From Peribacillus simplex (GTDB taxonomy: Bacteria; Bacillota; Bacilli; Bacillales; DSM-1321), in NCBI RefSeq assembly GCF_001542915.1, contig NZ_LNNH01000040.1, positions 48,183-112,182 of the forward strand: 64,000 bases of DNA. Direction: 5' to 3'. The translations under genes and the position numbers were made by a program. Positions 44,365-55,217 of this stretch are shown piece by piece; position 1 is the first letter of the stretch; each line of letters starts with the position of its first letter. Below the pieces are notes generated by a model. That model saw only the letters and a program-made list of their open reading frames with translations, had not been told where the DNA came from and searched no databases.

Positions 44365-46128
44365 ATGAAGAAGAAACCGGGTTTATTCAGCCTGATCCTT
44401 TTGTTGATCATGGCAGCGATAGTACCCGTCAATCACGCATTCGGAAAAGAAGAAGGGGAAATAACCGTGACGAGTAAAGTGGTCAATGTCCGGGAAGGAG
44501 CTGGCCTCAGTTTCCCCATCGTCAAAAAACTGGCAAAAGGGGAATCATACCCCATCATTAAAGAGGAAGGTGACTGGTTTGAAATCCGGATCGACTCGAA
44601 TGAAACGGGTTGGGTTGCCAACTGGTTAGTGGAAAGGAAATCGGGAACCGCCTTTGCAAAAAAAGGTTCCGGACAAGGAACGATAACGGGCAGCTCCGTC
44701 CGTGTCCGTACAGGACCTGGCACAACGTTTCAAACGGTCGGTTCCTTAACGAGGGGAACCGCAGTCGACATTATCGAAAAGAACCAAAATTGGATAAAGA
44801 TCAAAACCGCGGATTTTGATGGCTGGGTTTCTTCTGACTACCTTAAGATCGAAGCAGCATCCGGAAGTACCGTGAAGAACGATGATAACAATAAACAGGA
44901 ATCAGCCAAGGAATCCGTTAAAACCGGAGTCACCCTGGTCGACCGGCTTAATGTCCGTTCCGAGGCTTCGAAAAGCGGCTCAACACTTGGAAAGCTGAAT
45001 AAAAACACCTCCGTGACCGTTCACCGGATCAAAAATGATTGGGCGGAAATCGATTTTCAAGGCGGTCAGGGCTGGGTGGCGGTATCTTACCTACAGATGA
45101 GCGAGGATAAAGCGAAAACGGCAATGGCTCCGGCTGCAGACACAGCCAGGGTGACCGCTTCCCGTTTGCATGTAAGGAAGGATGCCTCCCTCAGCGCTAA
45201 GATCATCGGCTCGGTGAACAAGGATGAAACCTATTCCATATTGAAAACCAAAGGAAAAATGACACAGATCCAGCTTTCCAATGGCCAAAAGGGCTGGGTC
45301 GTGAGCTGGTACTTAGAAAAAGAGCATGTGGAAGAACCAAAGAAAAAGAAGCTCCATATAGAGGGAAACAAGATTACCATCATCCATGATGGAACCATAT
45401 TGAGGTCTTCTCCCAATGGGAACGCAGGGATAGTCAGACAGGCCAATGCAGGGGAAACATTCCCTGTCATCGGCATGGAGGGCGACTGGTACTCCATTAA
45501 AGTAAAGGGTGGGAAAACAGCGTATGTTGCCGGCTGGATCGTGACGCTTGAGGGTAATTCCGAACAGATTCAACGACCGGGCGTCGAAACATATATAAAG
45601 GGTAAAACGATCGTCATCGATCCAGGTCATGGCGGAAGGGATAGCGGTACGATCGGGGTCGGAGGCACGCTTGAGAAAAACCTGACGATACGGACGGCCG
45701 AGCTGCTGCGGGACAAACTTCAGGCGGCTGGCGCTAAAGTGATCCTGACGAGAAGCGGGAATACCTATGTGCCACTGTCTTCCCGGGTGGGCACTTCACA
45801 TATCCATGACGCGGATGCCTTCATCAGCCTCCATTACGATAGCACCATGGACCAAATCACAAGCGGCATCACCACATATTATTATCATGACTATCAGCAG
45901 GGCTTGGCCTCTGCACTGGCCCATTCATTCGGTTCAACCATGCAGGTGAACAATCGCGGATCAAGATACGGAAATTATCATGTCATCCGTGAGAACAAAC
46001 GAGTGGCAACGCTGATTGAATTAGGCTACCTAAGCAATCCAGTCGAAGAATTGACAATAACTTCGAATGAATACCAAGAAGGAATCACCTCCGCCATCTA
46101 TAATGGATTGGCGCGGTATTTCAAATGA
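44365..46128 (+). CDS. N-acetylmuramoyl-L-alanine amidase with five SH3b domains (YrvJ-like)
   Basis: A 587-residue exported wall hydrolase. A signal peptide (MKKKPGLFSLILLLIMAAIV, to ~residue 30) precedes five bacterial SH3 domains, each with a (V/L)NVR or LHVR motif (for example KVVNVREGAG, SVRVRTGPG, RLNVRSEAS, RLHVRKDAS, TILRSSPNG). The Amidase_3 catalytic domain begins near residue 414: IVIDPGHGGRDSG (first zinc His), TLEKNLTIRTAELL (Glu), FISLHYDS (second His) and VATLIELGYLSNP (catalytic Glu). It cuts the MurNAc-L-Ala bond. ATG 44365 follows GGGAGAGA. It is the only plus-strand gene between tcdA and spoVB. Confidence 0.93.
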   Translation: MKKKPGLFSLILLLIMAAIVPVNHAFGKEEGEITVTSKVVNVREGAGLSFPIVKKLAKGESYPIIKEEGDWFEIRIDSNETGWVANWLVERKSGTAFAKKGSGQGTITGSSVRVRTGPGTTFQTVGSLTRGTAVDIIEKNQNWIKIKTADFDGWVSSDYLKIEAASGSTVKNDDNNKQESAKESVKTGVTLVDRLNVRSEASKSGSTLGKLNKNTSVTVHRIKNDWAEIDFQGGQGWVAVSYLQMSEDKAKTAMAPAADTARVTASRLHVRKDASLSAKIIGSVNKDETYSILKTKGKMTQIQLSNGQKGWVVSWYLEKEHVEEPKKKKLHIEGNKITIIHDGTILRSSPNGNAGIVRQANAGETFPVIGMEGDWYSIKVKGGKTAYVAGWIVTLEGNSEQIQRPGVETYIKGKTIVIDPGHGGRDSGTIGVGGTLEKNLTIRTAELLRDKLQAAGAKVILTRSGNTYVPLSSRVGTSHIHDADAFISLHYDSTMDQITSGITTYYYHDYQQGLASALAHSFGSTMQVNNRGSRYGNYHVIRENKRVATLIELGYLSNPVEELTITSNEYQEGITSAIYNGLARYFK

Positions 46129-46154
46129 GCTCCATGACAGTTTTCTGCCCCAAA

Positions 46155-46186
46155 CAAAAATAACCTGCCGCGGCAGGTTATTTTTT
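46155..46186. terminator. Bidirectional terminator between amidase gene and dtd
   Basis: Perfect stem AAATAACCTGCCG / CGGCAGGTTATTT (46158-46170 and 46171-46183). It overlaps the dtd stop codon (46178-46180). Confidence 0.9.
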
Positions 46187-46621
46187 ACTTTCCAATATTA
46201 ATGTTACGGGTCCATCATTCGTAAGCTGGACATCCATCATGGCACCAAATTGACCGGTTTCCGTATGGACGCCTTTTTTACGGAGCATCCCGTTAAATGC
46301 TTCATATAATTCATTCGCCGCTTCTGGACGGGCGGCATCCATGAAGTTCGGGCGGCGGCCTTTACGGCAATCGCCATACAAGGTGAATTGAGAAACGGAT
46401 AAAATCGAACCTCCCACATCCAATAAGGAATGGTTCATCTTTTCATTTTCGTCTTCGAATATGCGAAGATGGACAATCTTATCGGCCAAATAGGCGGCAT
46501 CCTCGATGGTATCATCATGGGTGATGCCAACCAACAGGACGAGCCCGCTGTCAATTTGACCGATTATTTGGTCTGCCACAACGACTTTCGCCGCTTTGGC
46601 ACGTTGTAAAACTACACGCAT
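46178..46621 (-). CDS. dtd: D-aminoacyl-tRNA deacylase
   Basis: A 147-residue dimeric enzyme that hydrolyses D-amino acids from mischarged tRNA. Key motifs are [15 protein letters not shown] (the Ser-Gln-x-x-Leu element) and [13 protein letters not shown], the Gly-x-Pro-type selectivity loop. Full length. It lies 14 bases after the relA stop, forming a relA-dtd operon, as in other Bacillus. Confidence 0.95.
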   Translation of the reverse strand: MRVVLQRAKAAKVVVADQIIGQIDSGLVLLVGITHDDTIEDAAYLADKIVHLRIFEDENEKMNHSLLDVGGSILSVSQFTLYGDCRKGRRPNFMDAARPEAANELYEAFNGMLRKKGVHTETGQFGAMMDVQLTNDGPVTLILESKK

Positions 46622-46635
46622 GGCATGAAAACTCC

Positions 46636-48834
46636 TTAGTTCATGATCCTTCTAACGGAATAGACATCCGAGATTTGTTTTATACGGTCGACGACCTTCT
46701 GCAGGTGGGCAATGTTATGGATGTAAATCGACATATGAATGGTCGCCACTTTATTTCTGTCCGATTTACCGGAAACCGCTGAAATGTTCGTCTTCGTTTC
46801 ATTGACCGCCTGCAGCACTTCGTTCAATAATCCGCGGCGGTCATATCCGCTGATTTCAATTTCGACGATATATTCCTTCCGCTCGTTGATCGTGCTTTCC
46901 CATTCAACTGGGACGAGGCGATGATCGGAATCCCCGCTTTCCAGGTTCGGACAGTCCTGCCTATGGACCGAGACACCCCGGCCTTTGGTGATATAACCGA
47001 CGATCTCATCACCAGGAACTGGATTGCAGCAGCGGGATAAGCGGATAAGCAGGTTATCGATCCCCGGTACCTGTACACCCGAGTCGCGTTTTTTAGAGGA
47101 ATTGGAGAATGTTTTCAGATCGGCCACTGCCTCTGAAATATCCGCCTCCTGCTCGACCATTTTCTGCTTCCGCCACTTTTCGGTGAGGCGGTTGACTACT
47201 TGAAGGGCAGTGATTCCGTTATACCCTACTGCTGCATACATATCTTCCTCATTCAGGAAGTTGAATTTATCAGCAACACGCTTAATGTTTTCGGGAGTCA
47301 GGATTTCCTTAAGTTCGAACTCCATATCCTTGATCTCTTTTTCAACAAGCTCTTTGCCTTTTTCGATATTTTCTTCGCGGCGCTGTTTTTTGAAAAACTG
47401 GCGGATCTTGTTTTTCGCTTGAGATGTTTGGGTAAGTTTTAGCCAGTCCTGACTTGGACCATATGAATGCTTGGACGTTAAGATTTCAATGATGTCGCCC
47501 GTCTTGAGTTTATAATCCAACGGCACCATTTTCCCGTTCACCTTGGCACCAATCGTTTTGTTTCCGATTTCGGAGTGGATCCGGTATGCAAAGTCGATCG
47601 GGTTCGATCCGGCTGGCAGTTCGATAACATCGCCCTTTGGCGTGAAAATGAATACCATATCGGAAAAAAGGTCAATCTTAAGGGATTCCATGAATTCCTC
47701 GGCATTGGTCGCGTCATCTTGGAACTCGAGTATTTCCCTGAACCATGTTAATTTCTCTTCTAGTGAAGGCTGTTCACCCACATCTTTGCCTTCTTTATAG
47801 GCCCAATGCGCTGCAACCCCGAATTCGGCAATGCGATGCATATCCGATGTGCGGATCTGGACTTCCAACGGATCGCCTTTCGGTCCGATCACGGTCGTGT
47901 GAAGCGATTGGTACATATTCGGCTTAGGCATGGCGATATAGTCCTTGAACCGGCCAGGCATCGGCTTCCAGCACGTATGGATGATTCCTAGGACGGCATA
48001 GCAATCCTTTATGCTGTGGACGACGATCCGAACAGCCAGCAAATCGTAAATTTCGCTGAACTGCTTGTTTTGCAGGGCCATTTTGCGATAGATGCTGTAT
48101 ATATGTTTCGGCCTGCCGGAAAGGTCAGCCTTGATATGGACTTCCTCCACGTTTTTACGCACTTCATCAATGACTTCTTCCAGGTACATTTCACGTTCTG
48201 CCCGCTTTTTCTTCATCAGGTTGACGATTCGGTAATATTGCTGAGGGTTCAAATATCTTAAGGCCGTATCTTCCAGTTCCCATTTAATCGTACTGATACC
48301 AAGACGATGCGCGAGCGGCGCAAAGATTTCCAACGTCTCGTTCGAGATCCGTCTTTGCTTTTCCTGCGGCAGATGCTTCAATGTCCGCATATTATGCAGC
48401 CTGTCCGCAAGCTTGATCAAGATGACGCGAATATCCTGGGCCATCGCCACGAACATTTTACGATGGTTCTCCGCCTGCTGCTCCTGCTGTGATTTATACT
48501 TGATTTTCCCTAACTTGGTCACGCCATCCACGAGCATGGCAACTTCAGGACTGAAATTTTCCTCGATATCCTTCAGGGTGACCTCCGTGTCTTCAACAAC
48601 ATCATGTAAAAAACCTGCCGCAATGGTTGCCGGATCCATCTCAAGATCAGCGAGAATGCCCGCGACTTGGATTGGATGAATGATATACGGCTCTCCCGAT
48701 TTACGGAATTGTTCTCGGTGAGCAAACTCTGCATACTTAAACGCTCTATGAATAAATTCAGCTTCTTCCGGCTGAAGATATAAGCTGGCCCGTTCCACAA
48801 CCTGCTCGGCAGTCAATATTTGATCATTTGCCAT
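46636..48834 (-). CDS. relA: Bifunctional (p)ppGpp synthetase/hydrolase RelA
   Basis: A 732-residue long RSH protein. The HD hydrolase domain is near residues 45-200 ([22 protein letters not shown]), the synthetase domain ~230-350 ([24 protein letters not shown] and the YQSLHTTV block), the TGS domain ~390-450 ([23 protein letters not shown]), a conserved zinc-finger-like [13 protein letters not shown] and a C-terminal ACT domain. It makes the alarmone from GTP/GDP on stalled ribosomes and degrades it. ATG 48834 follows AAGGTGATT. Confidence 0.97.
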   Translation of the reverse strand: MANDQILTAEQVVERASLYLQPEEAEFIHRAFKYAEFAHREQFRKSGEPYIIHPIQVAGILADLEMDPATIAAGFLHDVVEDTEVTLKDIEENFSPEVAMLVDGVTKLGKIKYKSQQEQQAENHRKMFVAMAQDIRVILIKLADRLHNMRTLKHLPQEKQRRISNETLEIFAPLAHRLGISTIKWELEDTALRYLNPQQYYRIVNLMKKKRAEREMYLEEVIDEVRKNVEEVHIKADLSGRPKHIYSIYRKMALQNKQFSEIYDLLAVRIVVHSIKDCYAVLGIIHTCWKPMPGRFKDYIAMPKPNMYQSLHTTVIGPKGDPLEVQIRTSDMHRIAEFGVAAHWAYKEGKDVGEQPSLEEKLTWFREILEFQDDATNAEEFMESLKIDLFSDMVFIFTPKGDVIELPAGSNPIDFAYRIHSEIGNKTIGAKVNGKMVPLDYKLKTGDIIEILTSKHSYGPSQDWLKLTQTSQAKNKIRQFFKKQRREENIEKGKELVEKEIKDMEFELKEILTPENIKRVADKFNFLNEEDMYAAVGYNGITALQVVNRLTEKWRKQKMVEQEADISEAVADLKTFSNSSKKRDSGVQVPGIDNLLIRLSRCCNPVPGDEIVGYITKGRGVSVHRQDCPNLESGDSDHRLVPVEWESTINERKEYIVEIEISGYDRRGLLNEVLQAVNETKTNISAVSGKSDRNKVATIHMSIYIHNIAHLQKVVDRIKQISDVYSVRRIMN

Positions 48835-49152
48835 TTAATCACCTTAACCCCACTTTAACTGCCACCGGATATGATCCGGATTGAGTATGATTGGTAGCAC
48901 TTCCCTTTATTCTGCAAAACGTGACAATTTTTGCGAAAAAAATAAATCCGCTAAAAACGGATACAAGTGCAAATAACTTATTAGCAGAAAACTCTTTAAT
49001 ATTACTATTATCGAAAAAAAAGACAAGGATGTAAAGAGATAAACGAGTATTTTATTTAGAATCCTGCATTTTTTCACTGGAAATTCGACAAAATCCAGTG
49101 AAATCATGCGTAAAACAGAAAAGAGCACCCTGGTCAGAGTGCCCTTCTTTTA
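48835..49152. other. Gap between relA and apt, no gene
   Basis: About 318 bp of A+T-rich DNA. It contains the apt terminator (49121-49150) and must carry a relA promoter. A 73-codon open frame here has no ribosome site and I do not call it. Confidence 0.6.
49113..49150 (-). terminator. Terminator of apt
   Basis: Arms AAGGGCAC and GTGCTCTT (one G-U pair) with CTCTGACCAGG-type loop, within 49121-49147, followed by TTCTGTTTT on the minus strand. Confidence 0.75.
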
Positions 49153-49665
49153 TTAAAAGCTCATCAATGTCAAAACATCATAGCCATCTAATTTATCTTT
49201 ACCGTCCAAATCAGTCAATTCGATAAGGAATGCAATCCCGGCTACAATTCCGCCAAGCTCCTCGACCAATTTGATCGTCGCCTCGATTGTACCGCCCGTG
49301 GCAAGTAAATCGTCGGTGATCAAAACACGTTGTCCCGGTTTGATCGCATCTTTATGGATCGTCAATACATCCGTTCCATACTCGAGGCCGTATTCCACTT
49401 TGATCGTTTCACGTGGAAGCTTTCCTTCTTTCCTCACTGGTGCAAATCCCACTTCCAATGAGTAAGCGACTGGACACCCGATGATGAATCCGCGTGCTTC
49501 CGGTCCCACCACTAAATCAATTTGCTTATCGCGTGCATATTCGACAATTTGATCTGTTGCGTATTTATAAGCGCCGCCGTTATCCATTAATGTCGTAATA
49601 TCTTTGAAGATAACACCCGGTTTTGGCCAGTCTTGTACAATTGTTACATATTGCTTTAAATCCAT
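49153..49665 (-). CDS. apt: Adenine phosphoribosyltransferase
   Basis: A 170-residue PRTase. PRPP loop [16 protein letters not shown], the early [11 protein letters not shown] motif and [19 protein letters not shown] are all present. It salvages adenine to AMP. Located between recJ and relA as in B. subtilis; its start overlaps the recJ end by ten bases. Confidence 0.97.
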   Translation of the reverse strand: MDLKQYVTIVQDWPKPGVIFKDITTLMDNGGAYKYATDQIVEYARDKQIDLVVGPEARGFIIGCPVAYSLEVGFAPVRKEGKLPRETIKVEYGLEYGTDVLTIHKDAIKPGQRVLITDDLLATGGTIEATIKLVEELGGIVAGIAFLIELTDLDGKDKLDGYDVLTLMSF

Positions 49666-52031
49666 TGCTTTGTTTCCTCCTCAAGGTCTGTTGCCTCATG
49701 AACTAAATAAAGATTGAACCAATCGAATAATTGCTGATAGGAAGAATAAACAAGCTCTTGTTCAAGCTCAAATTGCTCTTTCTTTCTTATGAACGATTCA
49801 GATTCACTGAGATCGCGTTTTTTCGCATTGGTTGTGAGCATAATTAACCCATTCTCTATTGTAACAAAATCCAGCTCAAAAAACACCTTTGAAATGAAAT
49901 CGACCGTATCTCTGGACCATCCGCGATATTTCGCCAGGTCATCACCATACCGTTTCACATCGAGCGGCCCCTTTTTAGCCAGGAAGGCATAAAACCATTT
50001 AAAATGATCCCTTGTCGGCATCGTACTTAAGAAATGGTCCTGATCATGGGAGAAGTGGGCATAAATACGCGATGGCTTCTTATTGGCTATCACCCGTTTC
50101 AGTACATCCCTTAACGGCGGCATGTCCATGAATACCACATGCGCCTCGAAGCAATCGAGTTCATCGGCATCCTCCCCGTTCTTGATATGAACGAGATCGG
50201 GATGATTTTGTAAAAAGGGATACCTCGCATAAATATCCTCCGAGAACATGACGATTTTCCGGTTTTGAGCGGGAATGTCCACCAGCCATTTTTCCGCCTG
50301 CCCCTTCCCGCGATAATCGAATAACTGCCAATGATCCACCGAGATATCCTGGACGAAGATCTGCGGCTTCTTCATATTATTCCATTCATTGATGGATAGC
50401 TCCCCAATTACCGAAACCTCGGCGTGCGGCGCTATTTCATCGACAAAATGGCCGAGCCCGAACCCTACGCCATCCAGTTTGTGATTGTCCCCATCTTCAA
50501 GCTGAACTTTCAAATGATTTTGGTTCGCGCCAATTTTGCGGACGCTTGAAAGCTGTACGGAATCTATCAAAATCCTCGGCTTCGGATTCGTCACCCCAAA
50601 TGGCGCAAGCAAGCTCATCTCCTGGATCGTTTGAATTGAAACGTCTGCCAAGGCCGTCGCTCCATCCAGGTCAGTAATGGGCGTGAAGTCCTCCTCCGTT
50701 AGCTGTTCCTTCGCGATCACGTTCATGCGGTCCCTAAGCTCCTGAACATCGTCCATTTTCAACGTCATTCCGGCTGCCATCGGATGTCCGCCAAAATGGG
50801 GCAGCAATTCCCGGCAGGATGAAAGGCTTTCGAAAAGATCGAATCCGGCGATGCTCCGTGCTGAACCTTTGGCCAATCCCTTTTCCCGGTCATAGCTCAA
50901 AACTATCGTGGGACGGTAAAAGCGTTCAACAAGTTTGGAGGCGACGATCCCCACCACTCCTGCATTCCAGCCTTCTCTTCCGATGATGAGCACACCATTG
51001 GACTCCAGCGGGAAGTTTTCCTCGACTTCCTTGATCGCTTCTTCCGCCATCGTAGCGACCATGGCTTGCCGTTCTTTATTGATATCATTGATTTCATTGG
51101 CAAGCTCCATCGCTTCCGCAAGGTTTGCCGCCATCAATAGATCGACAGCCGGGTCGGCATCGCCAAGCCGTCCGACTGCATTGATCCTAGGAGCCATGGC
51201 AAAGCCGATCGATTCCTCATTCAAGGCTTCCTGTTGGACATTCGCCACTTTCATTAAGGCAACAAGCCCCGGTCGGCCAGTCAAACGCAGCTGCTCAATT
51301 CCTTTTGCTGCGATGAGGCGGTTCTCCCCTTTTAAAGGCACTAAATCGGCAATGGTACCGATTGCCGCTATTTCAAGCAAATCCTCAGGCAGTTCTCCAA
51401 GCAAAGCGTGCGCCAGCTTAAAGGCGACGCCCACTCCGGCAAGGTCTTTAAAAGGATAGGAACCCTCTTCCAGTTTAGGATGGATGATGGCCAATGCCTT
51501 GGGCAGTACAGGTCCCGGTTCATGATGATCGGTCAGGATATAGTCCATGCCAAGCTCGCCGGCAAGGTCCGCTTCGGCGACTGCCGAAATTCCGGTATCG
51601 ACGGTGATCAATACCTTCACTCCTTGCTCAGCCGCCAGGCGGAACGCCATCGGATTCGGGCCATAGCCCTCCGTAAACCGGTTCGGAATATAAAAGTCCA
51701 CATCGGCTCCCATCCTCATCAGCGTCGTCAACATCACGGTGGTCGATGTCACTCCATCCGCATCATAATCACCGAATATCCTTATTTTTTCTCCGTTTTG
51801 AATCGCTTCTCTTATTCTATATACGGCTTTATCCATATCTTTCAATAAAAATGGGTCATGGAAAGTTTGATTTTTTACAAATAAAAAGGATCGGGCACTA
51901 TCGATCGTATCCAGGCCTCGATTCACAAGCAGGGCTGCAACCAAAGGTGTGATATGAAGCTCTTCCGCTAGTATAGCAACTTTGTTTTCATCGGCAGTTC
52001 GCAAGTTCCACCGCGTTTTTGGCTTTAACAT
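49656..52031 (-). CDS. recJ: Single-stranded-DNA exonuclease RecJ
   Basis: A 791-residue 5'-3' exonuclease. DHH-family motifs: [11 protein letters not shown] (motif I), [30 protein letters not shown] (motif III) and the DHHA1 part with [13 protein letters not shown]; a C-terminal domain of ~230 residues is found in the Bacillus form. Acts in mismatch repair and recombination with RecQ-type helicases. Start ATG 52031 follows GAGGGGTG; the longer frame to 52082 has no site. Confidence 0.96.
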   Translation of the reverse strand: MLKPKTRWNLRTADENKVAILAEELHITPLVAALLVNRGLDTIDSARSFLFVKNQTFHDPFLLKDMDKAVYRIREAIQNGEKIRIFGDYDADGVTSTTVMLTTLMRMGADVDFYIPNRFTEGYGPNPMAFRLAAEQGVKVLITVDTGISAVAEADLAGELGMDYILTDHHEPGPVLPKALAIIHPKLEEGSYPFKDLAGVGVAFKLAHALLGELPEDLLEIAAIGTIADLVPLKGENRLIAAKGIEQLRLTGRPGLVALMKVANVQQEALNEESIGFAMAPRINAVGRLGDADPAVDLLMAANLAEAMELANEINDINKERQAMVATMAEEAIKEVEENFPLESNGVLIIGREGWNAGVVGIVASKLVERFYRPTIVLSYDREKGLAKGSARSIAGFDLFESLSSCRELLPHFGGHPMAAGMTLKMDDVQELRDRMNVIAKEQLTEEDFTPITDLDGATALADVSIQTIQEMSLLAPFGVTNPKPRILIDSVQLSSVRKIGANQNHLKVQLEDGDNHKLDGVGFGLGHFVDEIAPHAEVSVIGELSINEWNNMKKPQIFVQDISVDHWQLFDYRGKGQAEKWLVDIPAQNRKIVMFSEDIYARYPFLQNHPDLVHIKNGEDADELDCFEAHVVFMDMPPLRDVLKRVIANKKPSRIYAHFSHDQDHFLSTMPTRDHFKWFYAFLAKKGPLDVKRYGDDLAKYRGWSRDTVDFISKVFFELDFVTIENGLIMLTTNAKKRDLSESESFIRKKEQFELEQELVYSSYQQLFDWFNLYLVHEATDLEEETKQWI

Positions 52032-52239
52032 GAATTCACCCCTCAATTTACTTATTATACAAAACGAGTATGCTGGTTTCAATTTTATTTTAAATCCAAG
52101 GGATCTTCATGATTTATAAAGAAAGCACTTTTCGTGAAGATGGTTGTTTTTAAAACGAAACGTTTTCCTTTTGATTGGAGCAGATTGCGGGACGAAGGCG
52201 GGACCGGCGGAACGCGACAAAGTATGCGATAATAGCCAT

Positions 52240-52271
52240 AAAAAAAGAAGGCTGGCATGATGCCAGCCTTC
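52240..52271 (-). terminator. Terminator of secDF
   Basis: Perfect stem AAGGCTGGCAT-G-ATGCCAGCCTT (52248-52270) then T6 on the minus strand. It lies ten bases past the secDF stop. Confidence 0.9.
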
Positions 52272-52280
52272 CCGCTCTTA

Positions 52281-54542
52281 TTAAACTTGCCCTTCAAGGC
52301 TTTTTTTCTTTTCTTTTGCCGTATTCAGCGGACCTTTCTTCTTCAATTCCCTGATTTTAAGATCAAGCCAGAATTGGGAAGCGATCAATAGCGATGAATA
52401 CACGCCGCATATCAACCCGATGAACAGGGCAATCGAAAAGTTCCTGATGGCTTCACTGCCGAAAATCATCAAGGCGATAACCGTAACGAGTACCGTCAGC
52501 ACTGTATTGATCGATCTCGTCAGCGTTTGCCTGATACTGATGTTCACGATATCCTCAAGCTCTTCGACGGTTTTGATTTTACGGCTGAAACGCAGGTTTT
52601 CCCGAATCCGGTCAAACGTAACGATCGTATCATTGATGGAATAACCGACGATTGTCAGAACCGCAGCAATGAAGGTGATATCCACCTCAAGGCGAAGCAA
52701 GCTAAAAATCGTAACGATGAAGAACGCATCATGAACGAGTGCGACGACGGCCGGTACAGCCATTCGCCATTCAAACCGTATCGATACATACAAGATGATA
52801 CCGAGTGAGGCGATCGCCAAGGCAAAGATGGCATTTTTCGCAAGCTCTTTCCCTACCGTCGGTGATACGGTGCTCACATTCGGCTCTGCCCCGTAATCCT
52901 TCTTGAAATGATCCTTCAAAACAGCGATTTCCTGCTTATCAAGAACACCAACCGTCCGGACGACAGCATTTTTGTTTTCTTTTCCAGCAAGTCTGACATC
53001 CTTGATATCATTGACATCAATGCCGGCCTTGCCCATTTCCGTTTCGACCTGTTGAGTCGTCAGGACATCCTTAGATGCAACTTCAATGCGGGTTCCGCTT
53101 GTGAAGTCGATTCCCAGATTCAAGCGGAAAACGAACAGGAAGATGATCCCGATAATCGTAATCCCGATCGAAATGCCATAAAAAGCCTTCCGATGTTTGA
53201 CGAAGTCGATTTTATCGAAGCGTGTCGGCAATGACATTAAATTGATCTTCTCGTTTAGGTTATGAATATATTTCTTCTTCACGCCAAACCATGATGTGCG
53301 TTTGTCGAGGAACCCGCTTTTCACCCACAGGCTCATGAATAGACGCGTACCATAAACGGCAGTGATGAAGCTCATTAAAATCGAGATGATCAAGGTCGTC
53401 GCAAACCCTTTAACCGAGCTTGTCCCGTAATAGAACAGGACGGCTGCAGCAAGCAAGGTCGTCAAGTTCGCATCCATGATCGTGCTAAGCGAGTTTTTCG
53501 TACCTTCTTTATAAGCCGCTTTTACAGTACGGCCAAGCTTCAGTTCATCCCTGATCCGCTCATAGGTTATGATATTGGCATCGACGGCCATCCCGACCCC
53601 GAGCACCAATGCCGCTATACCTGGAAGAGTAAGGACTGCGTTCATCCACTCGAAGACCAGCAGCGTCAGGAAGATATAGACGCTCAGTGTGACGACTGCA
53701 ATGAATCCCGGGAAGCGGTAATAAACGAGCATGAAGATGAAAATGAGTGCAATCCCGATGATGCCGGCAAAAATCGTATCGTTCAGTGCGCCTGCACCAA
53801 ATTGGGCTCCGACAGACGTGGAGTATTTTTCCTTCAAGTCGACAGGCAGTGCACCGGCATCAAGGAGGTCTGCAAGCTCTTTCGCCTCTTCAACCGTGAA
53901 TTGCCCTGTAATGTATACCTTTTTCGTATTGAAAACTTCACTGACAGCAGGAGCGGATATCATATTGTCTTGTGAAGCTTTATCCTTGATGGAATCTTTG
54001 CCTTCCTCGAAATCCAGCCAGATGGCAAGAACATTCGTAGGTACTGGCATCGATGAAATTTTTTGCGTGATTTCTTTAAACTTGTTCACATCTTTCAATG
54101 TGACTTCAACGACCGGTTTATTATCCTGGAAAGTTTGTTTCGCGCCGCCTTCCTTAAGGTCGGCACCGGTCATCATTTCCTTATCGTTATAATCCCGAAA
54201 GGATAATTTAGCTTGTGTCGAAAGGATTTCACGAGCGTTATTTTGGTCTTTAACCCCGGCCAATTGAACCCTGATCCGGTCTTTCCCTTCGATTTGAATA
54301 TTAGGTTCACTAACACCCAAAACATTGACACGACGCTCAAGTGAGCTTACTGTAGCCCGTAAAACCTCCGGGGTGATCTTTTCCCCAGACAGCGGCTTCA
54401 CTTCATATAACACTTCAAAACCGCCTTGAAGATCAAGTCCCAGCTTGATATCCTTTAGGATTCCTTTTGAAGTCGTTCCCATCGCTGCGAAAATCAAAAG
54501 AACGATCAGAAAAAACGCAACGATCCTGCTTCTTTTTACCAT
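52281..54542 (-). CDS. secDF: Protein translocase subunit SecDF (fused)
   Basis: A 753-residue fusion of SecD (residues ~1-430) and SecF (~450-740) with twelve membrane segments. SecD features are DIKLGLDLQGGFEVLYEVKP and the VGMAVDANIITYERIRDE segment; SecF features are FRLNLGIDFTSGTRIE and VGYSINDTIVTFDRIREN. It uses the proton gradient to help release proteins on the outer face. The fused form is usual in Bacillus. ATG 54542, AAAGGGG upstream. Confidence 0.96.
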   Translation of the reverse strand: MVKRSRIVAFFLIVLLIFAAMGTTSKGILKDIKLGLDLQGGFEVLYEVKPLSGEKITPEVLRATVSSLERRVNVLGVSEPNIQIEGKDRIRVQLAGVKDQNNAREILSTQAKLSFRDYNDKEMMTGADLKEGGAKQTFQDNKPVVEVTLKDVNKFKEITQKISSMPVPTNVLAIWLDFEEGKDSIKDKASQDNMISAPAVSEVFNTKKVYITGQFTVEEAKELADLLDAGALPVDLKEKYSTSVGAQFGAGALNDTIFAGIIGIALIFIFMLVYYRFPGFIAVVTLSVYIFLTLLVFEWMNAVLTLPGIAALVLGVGMAVDANIITYERIRDELKLGRTVKAAYKEGTKNSLSTIMDANLTTLLAAAVLFYYGTSSVKGFATTLIISILMSFITAVYGTRLFMSLWVKSGFLDKRTSWFGVKKKYIHNLNEKINLMSLPTRFDKIDFVKHRKAFYGISIGITIIGIIFLFVFRLNLGIDFTSGTRIEVASKDVLTTQQVETEMGKAGIDVNDIKDVRLAGKENKNAVVRTVGVLDKQEIAVLKDHFKKDYGAEPNVSTVSPTVGKELAKNAIFALAIASLGIILYVSIRFEWRMAVPAVVALVHDAFFIVTIFSLLRLEVDITFIAAVLTIVGYSINDTIVTFDRIRENLRFSRKIKTVEELEDIVNISIRQTLTRSINTVLTVLVTVIALMIFGSEAIRNFSIALFIGLICGVYSSLLIASQFWLDLKIRELKKKGPLNTAKEKKKSLEGQV

Positions 54543-54742
54543 TATGTAGTAGGCCCCTTTCTATAATCCGCCTGTTCCTGAAGTTTAAAAACCTGTCATT
54601 TATTTTGTTTATATGCTACCTGCATTTCCCTTGCTTCCTGAAAAAAAGACACAGCTACCCATGCTTTTTTTCCAAAAAAAAGCATAACCATATCTATTAT
54701 GAGTCATTTATAAACAGCTGTCAATTTAAGTATATCTTTGCG

Positions 54743-55048
54743 TCATTGCTTTAAAAGTTCTTTCAATTCCTCCTCGGATAGCGGCTCAAATAAGTTTGGC
54801 GATTTATATGCTTCGACCATTTGGAAGTTCATGAACTGGTTGCTCGAAAATGTCACGATATCGGCGACAAGCTCGTGAAGATGAATGTTTTCCTGCGGGC
54901 GCTTCCATTTGTTTTTCGTTAAGGTTCCCCAGATATCCTCCTCTGTAACGGCATTCAATCCGACCATTTGAAATTCCTCGCGCTTGCTCTTCAAGAATGG
55001 ACGTACCTTTACATAATAGCTTTCATAGGGATGATTCATTTTCGCCAT
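54743..55048 (-). CDS. comN: ComN-like post-transcriptional regulator
   Basis: A 101-residue cytoplasmic protein: MAKMNHPYESYYVKVRPFLKSKREEFQMVG, DIWGTLTKNKWKRP, then HELVADIVTFSSNQFMNFQM. This matches ComN (formerly YrzD), which in B. subtilis affects comE mRNA for competence. ATG 55048 follows GGAGG at good spacing; GTG 55051 is too near. Position between secDF and spoVB supports the call. Confidence 0.85.
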   Translation of the reverse strand: MAKMNHPYESYYVKVRPFLKSKREEFQMVGLNAVTEEDIWGTLTKNKWKRPQENIHLHELVADIVTFSSNQFMNFQMVEAYKSPNLFEPLSEEELKELLKQ

Positions 55049-55217
55049 CACTTTGCCTCCAGTAAAAATGTTCTCTATCGATTGCGCATTTTCTTAAAAG
55101 GGCTCCAATCAGTTGCCAGAACGCAAACAAACACTTTTGTCATGCTTTGTCCAAGTACAAGCATATAGATAATTGTATAGCATAACCGCTTTTTTGAGAA
55201 GGCAGGGAGGGAGTTCA

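Noticed and set aside
48907..49128. 73-codon open frame between apt and relA
   Set aside because: No ribosome site, starts in the apt terminator and has a low-complexity hydrophobic sequence from A+T-rich DNA.
52085..52297. 70-codon minus-strand open frame after secDF
   Set aside because: It starts inside the secDF end, runs through the secDF terminator and has no coding character.
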